A program made the position numbers and the translations under genes. The notes beneath the pieces were generated by a model. The model did no database searches. It was not told where the DNA came from and saw nothing but the letters and a program-made list of their open reading frames with translations. DNA of 64,000 bases from an uncultured Eubacterium sp. (GTDB lineage: Bacteria; Bacillota; Clostridia; Lachnospirales; Lachnospiraceae): contig CAJUDA010000016.1 in assembly GCA_910584875.1 (NCBI GenBank), positions 1 through 64,000 on the forward strand, read 5' to 3'. Positions 1 through 8,651 of this stretch are shown piece by piece (within the stretch, counting starts at the first letter, position 1; the number at the start of each line of letters is the position of its first letter).

Positions 1-3
1 TTA

Positions 4-759
4 TTATGAAATCCTTGAGGATAAGTTGTCAACTTTTTTTATACCACACCAAACCGTATTCATGCGGGTAAATTTTGTCTTACCCTTTTTGGTTTTGAAA
101 TAAACTTTTCTCCCCTTCACTTTTACGTTCAGTTTTGTATTCAGTTTGAAGGAAAGGGCTTTTCTCTTCTGTTTTTTGCGGATAGAAACAATCTCCTGTA
201 CTTTTTCCGGGAAAATATCATAGGAAACGTTGGTGTTTTTCATGACTTTTTTATAGGTAACTTTGTTCTGGTTCAGTACATCAGTCGCTGTTTTTTTCTT
301 TGGATTGCTTCGCTTCGCCTTTGCCGCTTTGAGTTTTTTGCCCTTTAAGGCAAACGACAGACTGGTCTTGCCCCGCTTCATGGATACAACGGACTTTTTG
401 TTTGCCTTTCTGGAGACTTTAATGGAAAGATCGGTAGCCTTGGTTTTGTATTTTTTCTTGCCAGATTTAACAAGGGTCGTGTTAATCTCTTTCCACTTGC
501 CGTTTTTTGAAGAACCTTTTGATTTTTTGTAGTGAACTGGCATGGAGTAGGCAGCAGCAGTAAAGCTGCCGTCTGTCATGGCAAATTGCTTGACAAACCG
601 GCTTCTTTTTGCTGTCAGTTCCTTTTCTATTTTGATTTCGGACGCCGCCCTGGCAGTGGATATGGTTTCTTCTTTTTGAAATATGTTTGTGGAAATGGTT
701 GTAATAACAAATACTGCGAGAACAAGAATCCCCCAAAGCTTCTTTTTTGTCTTTTTCAT
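4..759 (-). CDS. Secreted Lys-rich protein resembling the N-terminus of RHS/wall-associated proteins
   Basis: The 251-residue protein starts with a signal-peptide-like stretch (hydrophobic residues about 9-22, then an ARAAS cleavage-like site) and continues as a Lys-rich beta-strand region containing the pattern YxMPVHYK...GKWKEINTTLVK (about residues 70-100). From family knowledge this resembles the N-terminal segment of clostridial RHS or wall-associated proteins, which normally run to thousands of residues. The start has an AGGGG ribosome binding site 10 bases upstream. The frame closes just after a run of seven A on the coding strand. Reading one base less would leave the frame open to the window edge, so this may be the 5' piece of a longer gene, broken or slipped at the homopolymer. 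The function of this short form is unknown. Confidence 0.6.
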   Translation of the reverse strand: MKKTKKKLWGILVLAVFVITTISTNIFQKEETISTARAASEIKIEKELTAKRSRFVKQFAMTDGSFTAAAYSMPVHYKKSKGSSKNGKWKEINTTLVKSGKKKYKTKATDLSIKVSRKANKKSVVSMKRGKTSLSFALKGKKLKAAKAKRSNPKKKTATDVLNQNKVTYKKVMKNTNVSYDIFPEKVQEIVSIRKKQKRKALSFKLNTKLNVKVKGRKVYFKTKKGKTKFTRMNTVWCGIKKVDNLSSRIS

Positions 760-888
760 AAATAGTTTTCCCCTTCATAAATTTTTTTATATTTTTCCAC
801 ATTTTTCGACAAAAATCAATATAGATGTAAGTTTTGGTAGTTTTCTTGTAACTTTTGGTAATTTTTCTTCCATTTTATGGAAATTTTC

Positions 889-914
889 AAAAAAAGAAGG
901 CTTACAAGAAGCCT
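889..914 (-). terminator. Rho-independent terminator of the LytTR operon
   Basis: On the minus strand a 6-bp stem (AGGCTT/AAGCCT, loop of 5) is followed by TC and seven T. It lies just downstream of the stop of the last gene of the four-gene operon. Confidence 0.65.
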
Positions 915-935
915 CCTTAACTCTGCTCTGTCTGG

Positions 936-1235
936 TCAATTATTGAACAGATTCAGATAACCCAGCATCGCCAGACTCTGACAGGGATTGATGATCTGCA
1001 TGATCTCCATCGGATCGGAGCTCTTTTGTTGTAGTTCTCCCGTACTGGTACGATCACCCTGTCTGTTTCCCGCTGCTGCCCTGACTTCCTTCTGGACAGA
1101 CTGTCTCAGTCTTTCTTCAAAGCTGACCGGTGCCGATACATTTCCTGCCGCCGTTCCGGCAGTTCTCCTCCCGATGCTCTGCCATCGCATAATGGAAGTG
1201 ATATAACTCATCAGCCCTAACATCTGCGTATTCAT
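936..1235 (-). CDS. Unknown 99-residue protein, last gene of LytTR operon
   Basis: I do not recognise this protein. It begins MNTQMLGLMSYITSIMRW, a short amphipathic or weakly hydrophobic N-terminus, followed by a basic, Gln/Arg-rich soluble tail with no clear domain. There is no cleavable signal peptide. Its ATG directly abuts the stop of the preceding gene (0-base gap), so translation is probably coupled. The N-terminus faintly echoes that of the upstream 211-residue protein (SYI near the start, then an aromatic residue and a basic patch), which could mean the two interact or are distantly related; this is inference. A terminator follows directly, so this is the operon end. Confidence 0.6.
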   Translation of the reverse strand: MNTQMLGLMSYITSIMRWQSIGRRTAGTAAGNVSAPVSFEERLRQSVQKEVRAAAGNRQGDRTSTGELQQKSSDPMEIMQIINPCQSLAMLGYLNLFNN

Positions 1236-1871
1236 TTACATCGCCCCTTCCTGTATTTTTTGCTGGTATTGCACGAGCTCTCTCCGTCTCTGATCTGCCT
1301 CTTCGCTGAGCTTCATAAAATATTTCTTTCGTTTTGCTTTCGCTTCTGCCTCTTCCTTCATCCTTGCCTCGATCCTTGCCCTGACCTCCGGTTTTAAATC
1401 TCCGCTGACATAATAGGTCACCGTGCCATCCTTATGGATCACCACCCCGCTGGAGTGGATTTCATGTCCCATCATGGAAAGTTGTGCTTTCATACGGGGA
1501 AGAGAATCGTAGTAATCCTGTATCTTTCCCTCATAATAAGCCGCTTTTCGGGGATCTTCTGCCATCTGTTCCAAAATTTCGGGGGCGATCACTACATTGC
1601 CCGTCCCGGCAGTTCCCGCTCCCAGTCTGTCCATGCTCCTCTGATCCTTTCCCACATCCTGGATCATAACATTGCCAAACCGCAGCTTCAGATACGCCAG
1701 ATAATCTTCCCTGTTGGACTCTGTACCTGGTTGATCGCGGCGCCCCGCTTTCCACAGTTCCATAAAATCCGGTTGTTTCACCGCCTCCTCTTCTCTCTTC
1801 TTCCCGATACCGGAGCGGCTCCATGCTCCCATCATCCCTGCCGCATATTCTGCGCCTGCTATGTAACTCAT
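1236..1871 (-). CDS. Unknown protein resembling DUF6033 family
   Basis: This 211-residue protein has a short N-terminus (MSYIAGAEYAAGMMGAW), a central region YLAYLKLRFGNVMIQD...GNVVIAPEILEQMAEDPRKAAYYE (about 57-115), then VVIHKDGTVTYYVSG (about 144-158) and a highly charged C-terminal helix rich in Glu, Lys and Arg. The central NVVI-P-LEKM-DP pattern recalls the Lachnospiraceae DUF6033 family as I remember it; I could not verify this. No signal peptide or membrane span is evident. It starts 2 bases after the histidine kinase stop and abuts the 99-residue gene, so its expression should be tied to the LytTR system. Function is unknown. Confidence 0.65.
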   Translation of the reverse strand: MSYIAGAEYAAGMMGAWSRSGIGKKREEEAVKQPDFMELWKAGRRDQPGTESNREDYLAYLKLRFGNVMIQDVGKDQRSMDRLGAGTAGTGNVVIAPEILEQMAEDPRKAAYYEGKIQDYYDSLPRMKAQLSMMGHEIHSSGVVIHKDGTVTYYVSGDLKPEVRARIEARMKEEAEAKAKRKKYFMKLSEEADQRRRELVQYQQKIQEGAM

Positions 1872-1873
1872 AT

Positions 1874-3289
1874 TTACATCACCTCCATATTTTTTTGCTG
1901 AAGCATTACTGTCACATCAAACTCATTTTTCTTTACTTTGATATCCATATCTCCCATGTATTTCAGAGCCTCCCGTCTGACATTGGAAAGCCCGATGCCG
2001 TGTAACGGTACTTCTCTTCTCTTCGTCGATCTGGGCAGATGACTGTCCTTATCAAAAACAACCTCTCCTTCAAACGAATTCGTTACCCTGATAAAATAGA
2101 ATTTTTTCTTCTGTCTGCCGGAAATAAGGATATATCTTTTCCCGGACTGCATTTTGACACAGGCTTCCAACGCATTCTGCAACAGATTATGAATGATGAT
2201 CCCGATGTCATAGGCATCATACCCTCCGGATGCCGGATACCGGAAATCCGATTCAAACTGGATTTTCTGTTCTCCCGCCTCTCTGTATTTGTCATTGATG
2301 ATCACATCTGTCACAGCATTTCCCGTCCTGATACTTAGCTCCAGAACCTTCATGCTCCCATCCATTTTTGTAATATACCGTTCCATCTCATCATACCTGC
2401 CATTCGCAAGAAGACCCTGAATGTTTGTCAAATGATTTTTCATCTCATGCTTCATCTGTCGTATTCCATGATAAAACTGATCCACCTGCAGCATCCGCTC
2501 TTTGATCGCATGGATCTGCTGTTCCTCCACAAAATATGTTTTCTTTTCCTCCTGCAGTCTGCTCATCTGCCGCCAGGATGCAATAGCAGCAAGGATCCCC
2601 GCATAAAGCAAAAAAGCGGTGACAGGCACGATCCACGCCAGAACAGGATACTGGTCATATAGGTTCAGCACCTGGTCCTCTGTGACAATAATAAACATCT
2701 GAAAAATAATATTTACAAAAAAGATTCCCGTCACCGGCGTCAGGAGAAGATAACAGAGTTCCCTTCTGTGAAACTCTTTATCATGAAGCTCCTTCACACA
2801 CTTACTTACCTGTACATAGACAGCGTACAGCAAAGCACAGAACAGACAGATCTGGATCACTACCACAAGTATGCTGTTCCATACCGCATTGCGGAAAATA
2901 TGTTCCACCGCATCTCCCTCCCGCACAAAATGCCTGCTGGTAAAATAATTTATGCTCTGTACGGACAGGATGCACAGATTTCTGACGCTGAAAAAAAGTA
3001 CGACGAGTAACAGGGTGAATTTCCTCTCCATGCCCAGATATCCAGAAACTGCCATAAGGAGTGCAGACACCAGTATCATACATGTCCAGCCTCCGACCGG
3101 AGTCAGCGCCTTAACCACATACAACAGGGTGAAGATCAGGGCAGTCACCGCCATTTTCCCTTTCTTTTTTCCCGTGAGGAAGGGGTGGAAAAATAACGCC
3201 AGAAAAACGGCTGACAGACAGATCTGCACTGCTGACAGTATTGTCTGACATAGCAAAAAATCCGCTTCACTCAATCTCTGCTCCTCCAT
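1874..3289 (-). CDS. AgrC-like sensor histidine kinase (GHKL type)
   Basis: The 471-residue membrane kinase partners the LytTR regulator just upstream. The first 235 residues carry about six hydrophobic spans, the usual sensor arrangement of the AgrC/peptide-pheromone family. A coiled linker leads to the H-box QMKHEMKNHLTNIQG with phospho-accepting His281. The ATP-binding part has the N-box NLLQNALEAC (Asn372) and the G-box HGIGLSNVRREA near the C-terminus. The annotated ATG has no obvious ribosome binding site; a GGAGGAG at codons 2-3 is well placed for a TTG start at position 3274, so the true protein may be five residues shorter. The signal is unknown: no AgrD-like pheromone precursor or AgrB protease is visible nearby. 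Confidence 0.88.
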   Translation of the reverse strand: MEEQRLSEADFLLCQTILSAVQICLSAVFLALFFHPFLTGKKKGKMAVTALIFTLLYVVKALTPVGGWTCMILVSALLMAVSGYLGMERKFTLLLVVLFFSVRNLCILSVQSINYFTSRHFVREGDAVEHIFRNAVWNSILVVVIQICLFCALLYAVYVQVSKCVKELHDKEFHRRELCYLLLTPVTGIFFVNIIFQMFIIVTEDQVLNLYDQYPVLAWIVPVTAFLLYAGILAAIASWRQMSRLQEEKKTYFVEEQQIHAIKERMLQVDQFYHGIRQMKHEMKNHLTNIQGLLANGRYDEMERYITKMDGSMKVLELSIRTGNAVTDVIINDKYREAGEQKIQFESDFRYPASGGYDAYDIGIIIHNLLQNALEACVKMQSGKRYILISGRQKKKFYFIRVTNSFEGEVVFDKDSHLPRSTKRREVPLHGIGLSNVRREALKYMGDMDIKVKKNEFDVTVMLQQKNMEVM

Positions 3290-3297
3290 TTGCCATA

Positions 3298-4011
3298 TTA
3301 TTGCATAAACCTCAGGTACGCCTTCGTAAAATCCTGATATTTGTATTTGGAGATCGGAATCCGGTCCCCGCTGGTCATCGTTACCTCCGTTTTGCTGTAT
3401 TCCTCCACAAAAGCAAGGTTGATCAGAAACCCTTTATGGATACGGAAGAACTGTCCCTGCAGTTCTTCTTCCAGATCTCCTATTCTGGCATAGTACGCAA
3501 GCTCCCCATCCCGGAGATGGATCACGATCTTATGATTCTGGCTCTCCATATAGTAAATCTGATCCATAGCGATCGTTTTTGTAATTCCGGCATATCGAAC
3601 GGTCAGTGTCTTAATTCGGCGATTTTCATCCAGCCGGGTCTGCACAGCCCTTCGAAAAACTTTAGCAAACCTGTCCGGGTTGACAGGCTTTATCAGATAT
3701 TGGAATGCCCCTACATCGAAAGCGTCATACACATAGTCCTCATAGCCTGTGACAAATATGATCACCGGCTGTCTGACTGCGTCCCCACCCCGGATCCGCT
3801 CCGCCAGCTCCATGCCGTTTATATGGGATCCAGGACTGCCCATCTCAATGTCGAGAAAAAGAATATCATGTTCCCTCCCATCGGACAAATACTCTTCCGC
3901 TGACTCATATCCGGTAATCTCGCATTTTATGTCCTGTCCCCTCACAAGAGCGCAAAGACAGTCCCGTATATTCTTTTCATCATCGCAGATCGCTATCCGT
4001 ATGTTCCCCAC
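3298..4011 (-). CDS. LytTR-family response regulator
   Basis: This 237-residue AgrA/VirR-type regulator has an N-terminal receiver (acidic pocket CDDE at 9-12, phosphoacceptor Asp54 in LFLDIEMG, FVTGYEDY switch region, conserved Lys in LIKPVNP) and a C-terminal LytTR DNA-binding domain from about residue 135 (YYMESQNHKIVIH, RIHKGFLINL). It is the first gene of a four-gene operon and probably controls it and targets elsewhere. The in-frame start is GTG, directly abutting GGGAGG, so spacing is poor; no in-frame ATG exists before an upstream stop 12 codons away, and an ATT four codons upstream is an alternative. The kinase gene follows after 8 bases. Confidence 0.88.
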   Translation of the reverse strand: MGNIRIAICDDEKNIRDCLCALVRGQDIKCEITGYESAEEYLSDGREHDILFLDIEMGSPGSHINGMELAERIRGGDAVRQPVIIFVTGYEDYVYDAFDVGAFQYLIKPVNPDRFAKVFRRAVQTRLDENRRIKTLTVRYAGITKTIAMDQIYYMESQNHKIVIHLRDGELAYYARIGDLEEELQGQFFRIHKGFLINLAFVEEYSKTEVTMTSGDRIPISKYKYQDFTKAYLRFMQ

Positions 4012-4100
4012 CTCCCATTCAATCCGTATATCGGACGATTTCGGTCAATCTCTGATAGTATTGACACGAATCGCTATTTTGATCACGTAACTGGACTGCC

Positions 4101-4142
4101 AAAAAATTAAGCTGCCGCTCCATAATCCCAGAGCGGCAGCTT
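4101..4142 (-). terminator. Strong rho-independent terminator of the beta-helix protein gene
   Basis: A perfect 12-bp stem AAGCTGCCGCTC/GAGCGGCAGCTT with a 10-base loop is followed on the minus strand by TTAATTTTTT. It lies within 10 bases of the stop of the large secreted protein gene and insulates it from the LytTR operon promoter region. Confidence 0.85.
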
Positions 4143-4151
4143 ATCATTTCT

Positions 4152-7100
4152 TTATCGCTTCCGAATCTTTACTGTTTTTGCCTGTCCTTTTCTTTTAAAA
4201 ATCTTCTTATACTTTTTCAATTTGGATTTCGGAACCCGGATCACACATTTTTTATGAATTCCTTTTAGTGCATTCTTTCCAACCTTTGTAAGATATTTTC
4301 CGGTAATGGTGATCTTTTTCAGCTTCTTGCACTTGGCAAATGCCTTTGCATCAATGGAAGTAATTTTATACTTCACTCCCTTATAGGAAACCGTACCGGC
4401 GATCTTCACACTTTTCAGTGTTTTCTTCTTCACACCGGCGATGCTGACACTGCCCTTCCCTTTTACTGCTTTTTTGGTAACCTTATACCGCAGGCTTCCT
4501 ACTGTGAACTTTTTGCCTTTTTTCAACACGGTAATGGAACTGGTCTTCTGGGGCTTTTTCTCATCATTCGTCCCCTTGTTATTATTATTGGTGCTTCCTC
4601 CCTGACCACCGGCAGACGGATCCTTCAGATCAACCGCCACCGGATCTTTCAGTACCGTCCCCGCCTTGTCCCACTTAACCTGCAGGTTATTAAACATAAC
4701 ACGGTTTCCAGCCGGACAGGAACCGGTATAATAAACACCAAGACCGCCAAACGTATTTTGTTTCATTTCAGCCTGAAGCACTGGCTCATGGATCAGTTTT
4801 TCACCTGCCTGGCCTTCATTCTGTGCACGGGTAGTCGTCATTTCCGCAGAGAGGCGATTTCCCTTCGCCGCTATGTGTATCGTACAGGTAGCATTAAAGG
4901 CAGAAGTGAGGACCTTATCCCCCAGGTACTCCACACTATCCCAGCTATTATATTTTACAAAGGAAAGCTGGACGCCCTTTCCTGTCGCCGCCACACGCTC
5001 TACACGCAGGGCATACCCGGTCATCTTCGCTGCATCCATCTTAATAAACAGATCCATATACTGTCCCGCACTGCCAAATCCCTGTCCTGCTGTCTTCTCT
5101 GGATTTACTACCCATGTTATGTCCATATCCCCATAGGTTCCTGCCGGCGGCACATAGAACAGGCGGGAACGCCGGATCGTCTTGCTCTTGCCATCCTCTA
5201 TGGCATTGAACTGTACCGGCATCAGTCCGCTAAAGCCAGCGTTTCCATATCCCACTACACCGTCTCCGTACATCCATGCCTGGCTTCCCGGATAGCCTTT
5301 CGCATCCCGGATCCAGAAACCTGGTATCACACGGGACTGTCCTTCCGTCACCGCATCCGTAAAATCCGTTGACAGCGTATAGGGGTCTGCCGTTACATCT
5401 GCCTTTGTGATCGTGCGGGGGAACACTACGGTAACGGCATTGCCACTATAGGTACACTGCTGTTCGGGCTCGATGACCGCTTCCATATAATAACCCACAT
5501 CCCCCAGACTCAGGGTATACTCTCTGACCGGGGTATTCTGGTTTGTTACCGCCACAGGGAGCCGGTTCTGTCCTTTGGCATCGCTGCAGCGATACCAGGT
5601 GATCTTTGAATGGTCTTCCAGTTTATCCTGATTTGATAATGTATAATTCAGTGTCATGGCACCAGTCTTCGACAGAGTCAGCCTGGGGGCGCTGACAAAC
5701 GAGGGCGCCGGCTGTGTCTCTGGTTCCGCAGCTACATAACATCCGGCTTCCCGTCCTGCCGCATCGGTCGCATAGACCATTCCCCGGACAATATTTACGG
5801 TTTCATTCCGGCATGTCACCTCACAGGTACCATCGCCGTTATCTTTCAGAGCCAGATAGTCCTTCAGCTTATCCTCCAGCCTCCAGGTAACTGTTCCCTT
5901 CGCCTCCTCGGATGCACCTGAAAATGTTCTCTGGTAGGTACTGATCTTCTTTGTATCTCCTTTTGTCACGGAGAGAACAGAATAATCACAGGAAAGCATG
6001 ACTGGCAGATTCGTATAGTCGATGCCTGCTTCCTCTCCCACCGTCGTCAGAAGTTCTTTCTGGTTCAGGGGGTCATACTGGTCGCTTCCCCGGAGAAGAT
6101 TGTATACATTGTACACAGTCTTTCCTCCGTACTCCAGACGGTACGCATCCATCGCTTTTGTGCCTGTGATATTCACATTGACATATGGCTGGTCCGCATC
6201 CATCGTATAGTTTTCCCTGACCTCAGATTTTTTCTGCCCATCCTCTTCATAGTCGTACTGTACCGTAATATTGCCGGAATAACAACGCAGTGATGGTCCC
6301 GGGTCTGGCACCCAGCCTATATACTGATCCTTTTTTTCAGAATAAAATGTGCTGTCAATGATCGTTACGACGCCGTCAAATTTGGTAAGGTACTGGTTTG
6401 AATTGTGTTTAATATGAAAATCACAGCCCAGCATGACGGATCCAGTCCCCGATGTATTGTAAAAAGGACGGGAACTGTACAGGTCAAAATCACAATTCAG
6501 ATAGACTGCGCTTGTAGGCAGGGAATCATCCGTACACTCAAAATGGCAGTCCTGAAAGAAGATCCTTGTACCGCCCACAAAGGGACAGGAATTAAGACGA
6601 CTGACAAAATTACAATTTTCTGCCGTGATTTTCGCTCCGTTTGTAAGACACAGCTGGGACTGCGTGATCGTGCTGGTGCGTTTTTCACGATTTAATTCTG
6701 GTTTTAACGGATAGACCAGATCCATACAGCAATAATTTCCCATCGTCAGATTCTCTGTATGTGTGCCTGCCCCATTGATATAGAACATAGTAAAATTGCC
6801 CTTTGCCCCGGCATTCTGACCACGGTTCACCGCAAGCACCACATTCTCAGGGCTGTCAGACAATCCATTCAATGACAGATAACTGCAGTTCATCCACAGA
6901 CCATAGGGAACCGGATCCCCATTAATCCCCTCGCGTATTGCCGGATCATCCGGATCATCAATCCAGTAAACATAAGGTGCGATCCAGACGTTCATCGGAC
7001 TTGTCTCAGTCCCGTTCTTCATCGCACCTGATTCATACGCTTTTTTAAAATCATTATACACATGGTCGTATTTCGCACATTCCGCATCACTCAGCGTACC

Positions 7101-7307
7101 ATCAATATAAATATCATGGTCTCCCAGAGTGATGGTCTTCCCACCATATTCCAGTGTCTCCCCGTAAAACATAACCGGATCGTCCGGATCCAGCGGGGTG
7201 TTCTGTGCCTGTGCCGCCTGTGCAGATACTGGCAGTAATATACCAAAGCAGACCAGCAAAAGCAGGCTCAGAGTCAGAAATATCTGACCTGGTTTCTTTT
7301 TCTCCAT
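4152..7307 (-). CDS. Large secreted right-handed beta-helix (pectinesterase/pectate-lyase-like) protein
   Basis: The start chosen is the ATG at 7307, with GGAGGG seven bases upstream and a classical signal peptide (MEKKKPG, hydrophobic core, VSAQAAQA); an in-frame ATG 18 codons earlier lacks these. The mature protein is about 1,020 residues. Residues about 80-420 are a parallel beta-helix with repeated short strands and turns (AENCNFVSR, FFQDCHFEC, YLNCDFDLY, MLGCDFHIK), the fold of pectin methylesterases and pectate lyases. This is followed by Ig-like and LamG-like beta regions and an Asn/Gly linker. The C-terminus is a Lys-rich BspA-type repeat (KITSIDAKAFAKCKKLKKIT), usual in cell-surface proteins of this family of bacteria. 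Carbohydrate binding or cleavage is likely, but I could not identify catalytic residues with certainty. Confidence 0.75.
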   Translation of the reverse strand: MEKKKPGQIFLTLSLLLLVCFGILLPVSAQAAQAQNTPLDPDDPVMFYGETLEYGGKTITLGDHDIYIDGTLSDAECAKYDHVYNDFKKAYESGAMKNGTETSPMNVWIAPYVYWIDDPDDPAIREGINGDPVPYGLWMNCSYLSLNGLSDSPENVVLAVNRGQNAGAKGNFTMFYINGAGTHTENLTMGNYCCMDLVYPLKPELNREKRTSTITQSQLCLTNGAKITAENCNFVSRLNSCPFVGGTRIFFQDCHFECTDDSLPTSAVYLNCDFDLYSSRPFYNTSGTGSVMLGCDFHIKHNSNQYLTKFDGVVTIIDSTFYSEKKDQYIGWVPDPGPSLRCYSGNITVQYDYEEDGQKKSEVRENYTMDADQPYVNVNITGTKAMDAYRLEYGGKTVYNVYNLLRGSDQYDPLNQKELLTTVGEEAGIDYTNLPVMLSCDYSVLSVTKGDTKKISTYQRTFSGASEEAKGTVTWRLEDKLKDYLALKDNGDGTCEVTCRNETVNIVRGMVYATDAAGREAGCYVAAEPETQPAPSFVSAPRLTLSKTGAMTLNYTLSNQDKLEDHSKITWYRCSDAKGQNRLPVAVTNQNTPVREYTLSLGDVGYYMEAVIEPEQQCTYSGNAVTVVFPRTITKADVTADPYTLSTDFTDAVTEGQSRVIPGFWIRDAKGYPGSQAWMYGDGVVGYGNAGFSGLMPVQFNAIEDGKSKTIRRSRLFYVPPAGTYGDMDITWVVNPEKTAGQGFGSAGQYMDLFIKMDAAKMTGYALRVERVAATGKGVQLSFVKYNSWDSVEYLGDKVLTSAFNATCTIHIAAKGNRLSAEMTTTRAQNEGQAGEKLIHEPVLQAEMKQNTFGGLGVYYTGSCPAGNRVMFNNLQVKWDKAGTVLKDPVAVDLKDPSAGGQGGSTNNNNKGTNDEKKPQKTSSITVLKKGKKFTVGSLRYKVTKKAVKGKGSVSIAGVKKKTLKSVKIAGTVSYKGVKYKITSIDAKAFAKCKKLKKITITGKYLTKVGKNALKGIHKKCVIRVPKSKLKKYKKIFKRKGQAKTVKIRKR

Positions 7308-7383
7308 ACTATCCCTCCATTTCTTTTCTGTTGTTTCAGCAGCCCGACCCGGCACCGTCAAATCACACCCGTCGCCGGATCAT

Positions 7384-7423
7384 ATGATATATTCACTATA
7401 TCATTATTATTCATGGAGGACAA
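7384..7423 (-). promoter_or_regulatory. Promoter with overlapping palindrome, upstream of beta-helix protein gene
   Basis: On the minus strand TTGTCC and TATAGT are separated by 17 bases. An inverted repeat ATGATATA-5-TATATCAT (7384-7404) overlaps the -10 element, a position suited to a repressor operator. The distance to the start is about 85 bases. Confidence 0.5.
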
Positions 7424-7500
7424 CCTGTTTGCACCAATTTGTATGGAAAAATATTACAGATTCTATTCTGTATGCCCTGGCAGACTAATCAATCTTTCCC

Positions 7501-7764
7501 TCACCGGATCCGGAAGGAACGCTCCCCTTCAATCTCTCCCGTCTCTTTCACGGTCAGATCCGCCACATCGATATAGGGACTCCCCTGGATCATCTGCACC
7601 AGACGGTCCAGTTCTTCTTCCTTCCCCTGAGCTTCCATCTCCACCGAACCGTCATACAGGTTTGTCACCCATCCGGTGATACCGAGGCTGTCTGCTGCCT
7701 GTCTGGCACGGTAACGAAAACCGACTCCCTGGACTCTCCCAAAAAAACGATAATATCTTCTCAT
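7501..7764 (-). CDS. acyP: Acylphosphatase
   Basis: This small cytosolic enzyme hydrolyses acyl phosphates such as acetyl or carbamoyl phosphate. The 87-residue protein has the full family signature: GRVQGVGFRYRA with the catalytic Arg, and GWVTNLYDGSVE with the catalytic Asn, ending in the typical F-x-I-R. The start is the ATG at 7764, which overlaps the stop of the upstream methyltransferase (ATGA) and has GGGAGG placed 9 bases ahead; a longer reading from 7791 would add nine residues buried in the neighbour. It is translationally coupled to the methyltransferase and is the last gene of the purF run. Confidence 0.93.
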   Translation of the reverse strand: MRRYYRFFGRVQGVGFRYRARQAADSLGITGWVTNLYDGSVEMEAQGKEEELDRLVQMIQGSPYIDVADLTVKETGEIEGERSFRIR

Positions 7765-8621
7765 GCCTGCCACCTCCCGCTGGCTCCGCACGGCAGCACA
7801 AGATCACCGCCCCGGACCGGCAGACCGATCTCCTCTGCCTCTACGATCCCTCCGAACCGTTTCACAAGCTCCAGATTCATCATATAGGAAAGAACGGCAG
7901 GCTGCAGACCTGTCGTATAGGAATTGATCAGGAAAAACAACGGATCCTCTGACAACAGCTTCGCGCAGAGCTGTACCAGAGGAAATACCTTTTCTTCGAT
8001 CTTCCATATTTCACCTTTGGGTCCTCTTCCATAGGAAGGCGGATCCATAATGATCCCGTCGTATCTGTTGCCGCGGCGGATCTCCCTCTCTACAAACTTC
8101 ACACAGTCATCCACCAGATAGCGGATGGGAGCATCCGCAAGACCGGATGCCGCCGCATTCTCTTTTGCCCATGTCACCATCCCTCTGGAGGCGTCGACAT
8201 GGACCACGGATGCCCCTGCTCTGGCACATGCCACGGTCGCACCGCCCGTATAGGCAAACAGATTCAACACCTTCACGGGACGGGCGGCATTACGGATCCG
8301 TCCGCCTGCCCAGTCCCAATTCACCGCCTGTTCCGGGAAAAGTCCGGTATGCTTAAAGCTGAACGGTTTCAGGTGAAAGGTCAGTTCACCATAAGAAATC
8401 TCCCACTGTTCCGGGAGATCAAAAAACTCCCACTGGCCGCCGCCCTTGCTGCTCCGGTGATAATGCCCGTTTTTGCGTTTCCACTCTGGCGCCGCATGCG
8501 GCGTATTCCAGATCACCTGGGGATCGGGACGCACCAGTATGTAGTCCCCCCACCGCTCCAGCTTTTCGCCTGATGAGGTATCCAGCACTTCATACTCCGT
8601 CCAGTCATCCGCAATCCACAT
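7761..8621 (-). CDS. RlmI-like class I SAM-dependent RNA methyltransferase
   Basis: The 286-residue protein belongs to the COG1092 group, which methylates cytosine C5 in 23S rRNA or related RNA. A beta-rich N-terminal half ends in FKHTGLFPEQAVNWDW. The SAM-binding motif I is KVLNLFAYTGGATVACA, motif II HVDASRGMVTWAKENA, and the catalytic-loop motif MDPPSYGRGP. It lacks an N-terminal PUA domain, like the short family members of Firmicutes. It sits 30 bases after purB and overlaps the acylphosphatase by 4 bases. The exact RNA target is not visible from sequence. Confidence 0.85.
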   Translation of the reverse strand: MWIADDWTEYEVLDTSSGEKLERWGDYILVRPDPQVIWNTPHAAPEWKRKNGHYHRSSKGGGQWEFFDLPEQWEISYGELTFHLKPFSFKHTGLFPEQAVNWDWAGGRIRNAARPVKVLNLFAYTGGATVACARAGASVVHVDASRGMVTWAKENAAASGLADAPIRYLVDDCVKFVEREIRRGNRYDGIIMDPPSYGRGPKGEIWKIEEKVFPLVQLCAKLLSEDPLFFLINSYTTGLQPAVLSYMMNLELVKRFGGIVEAEEIGLPVRGGDLVLPCGASGRWQA

Positions 8622-8651
8622 ATACGTACCTCCCGCTTTCTCTGCTTTCTG

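Noticed and set aside
7413..7679. 88-codon plus-strand frame
   Set aside because: Runs into the acylphosphatase gene antisense; Ser/Pro-rich shadow without support.
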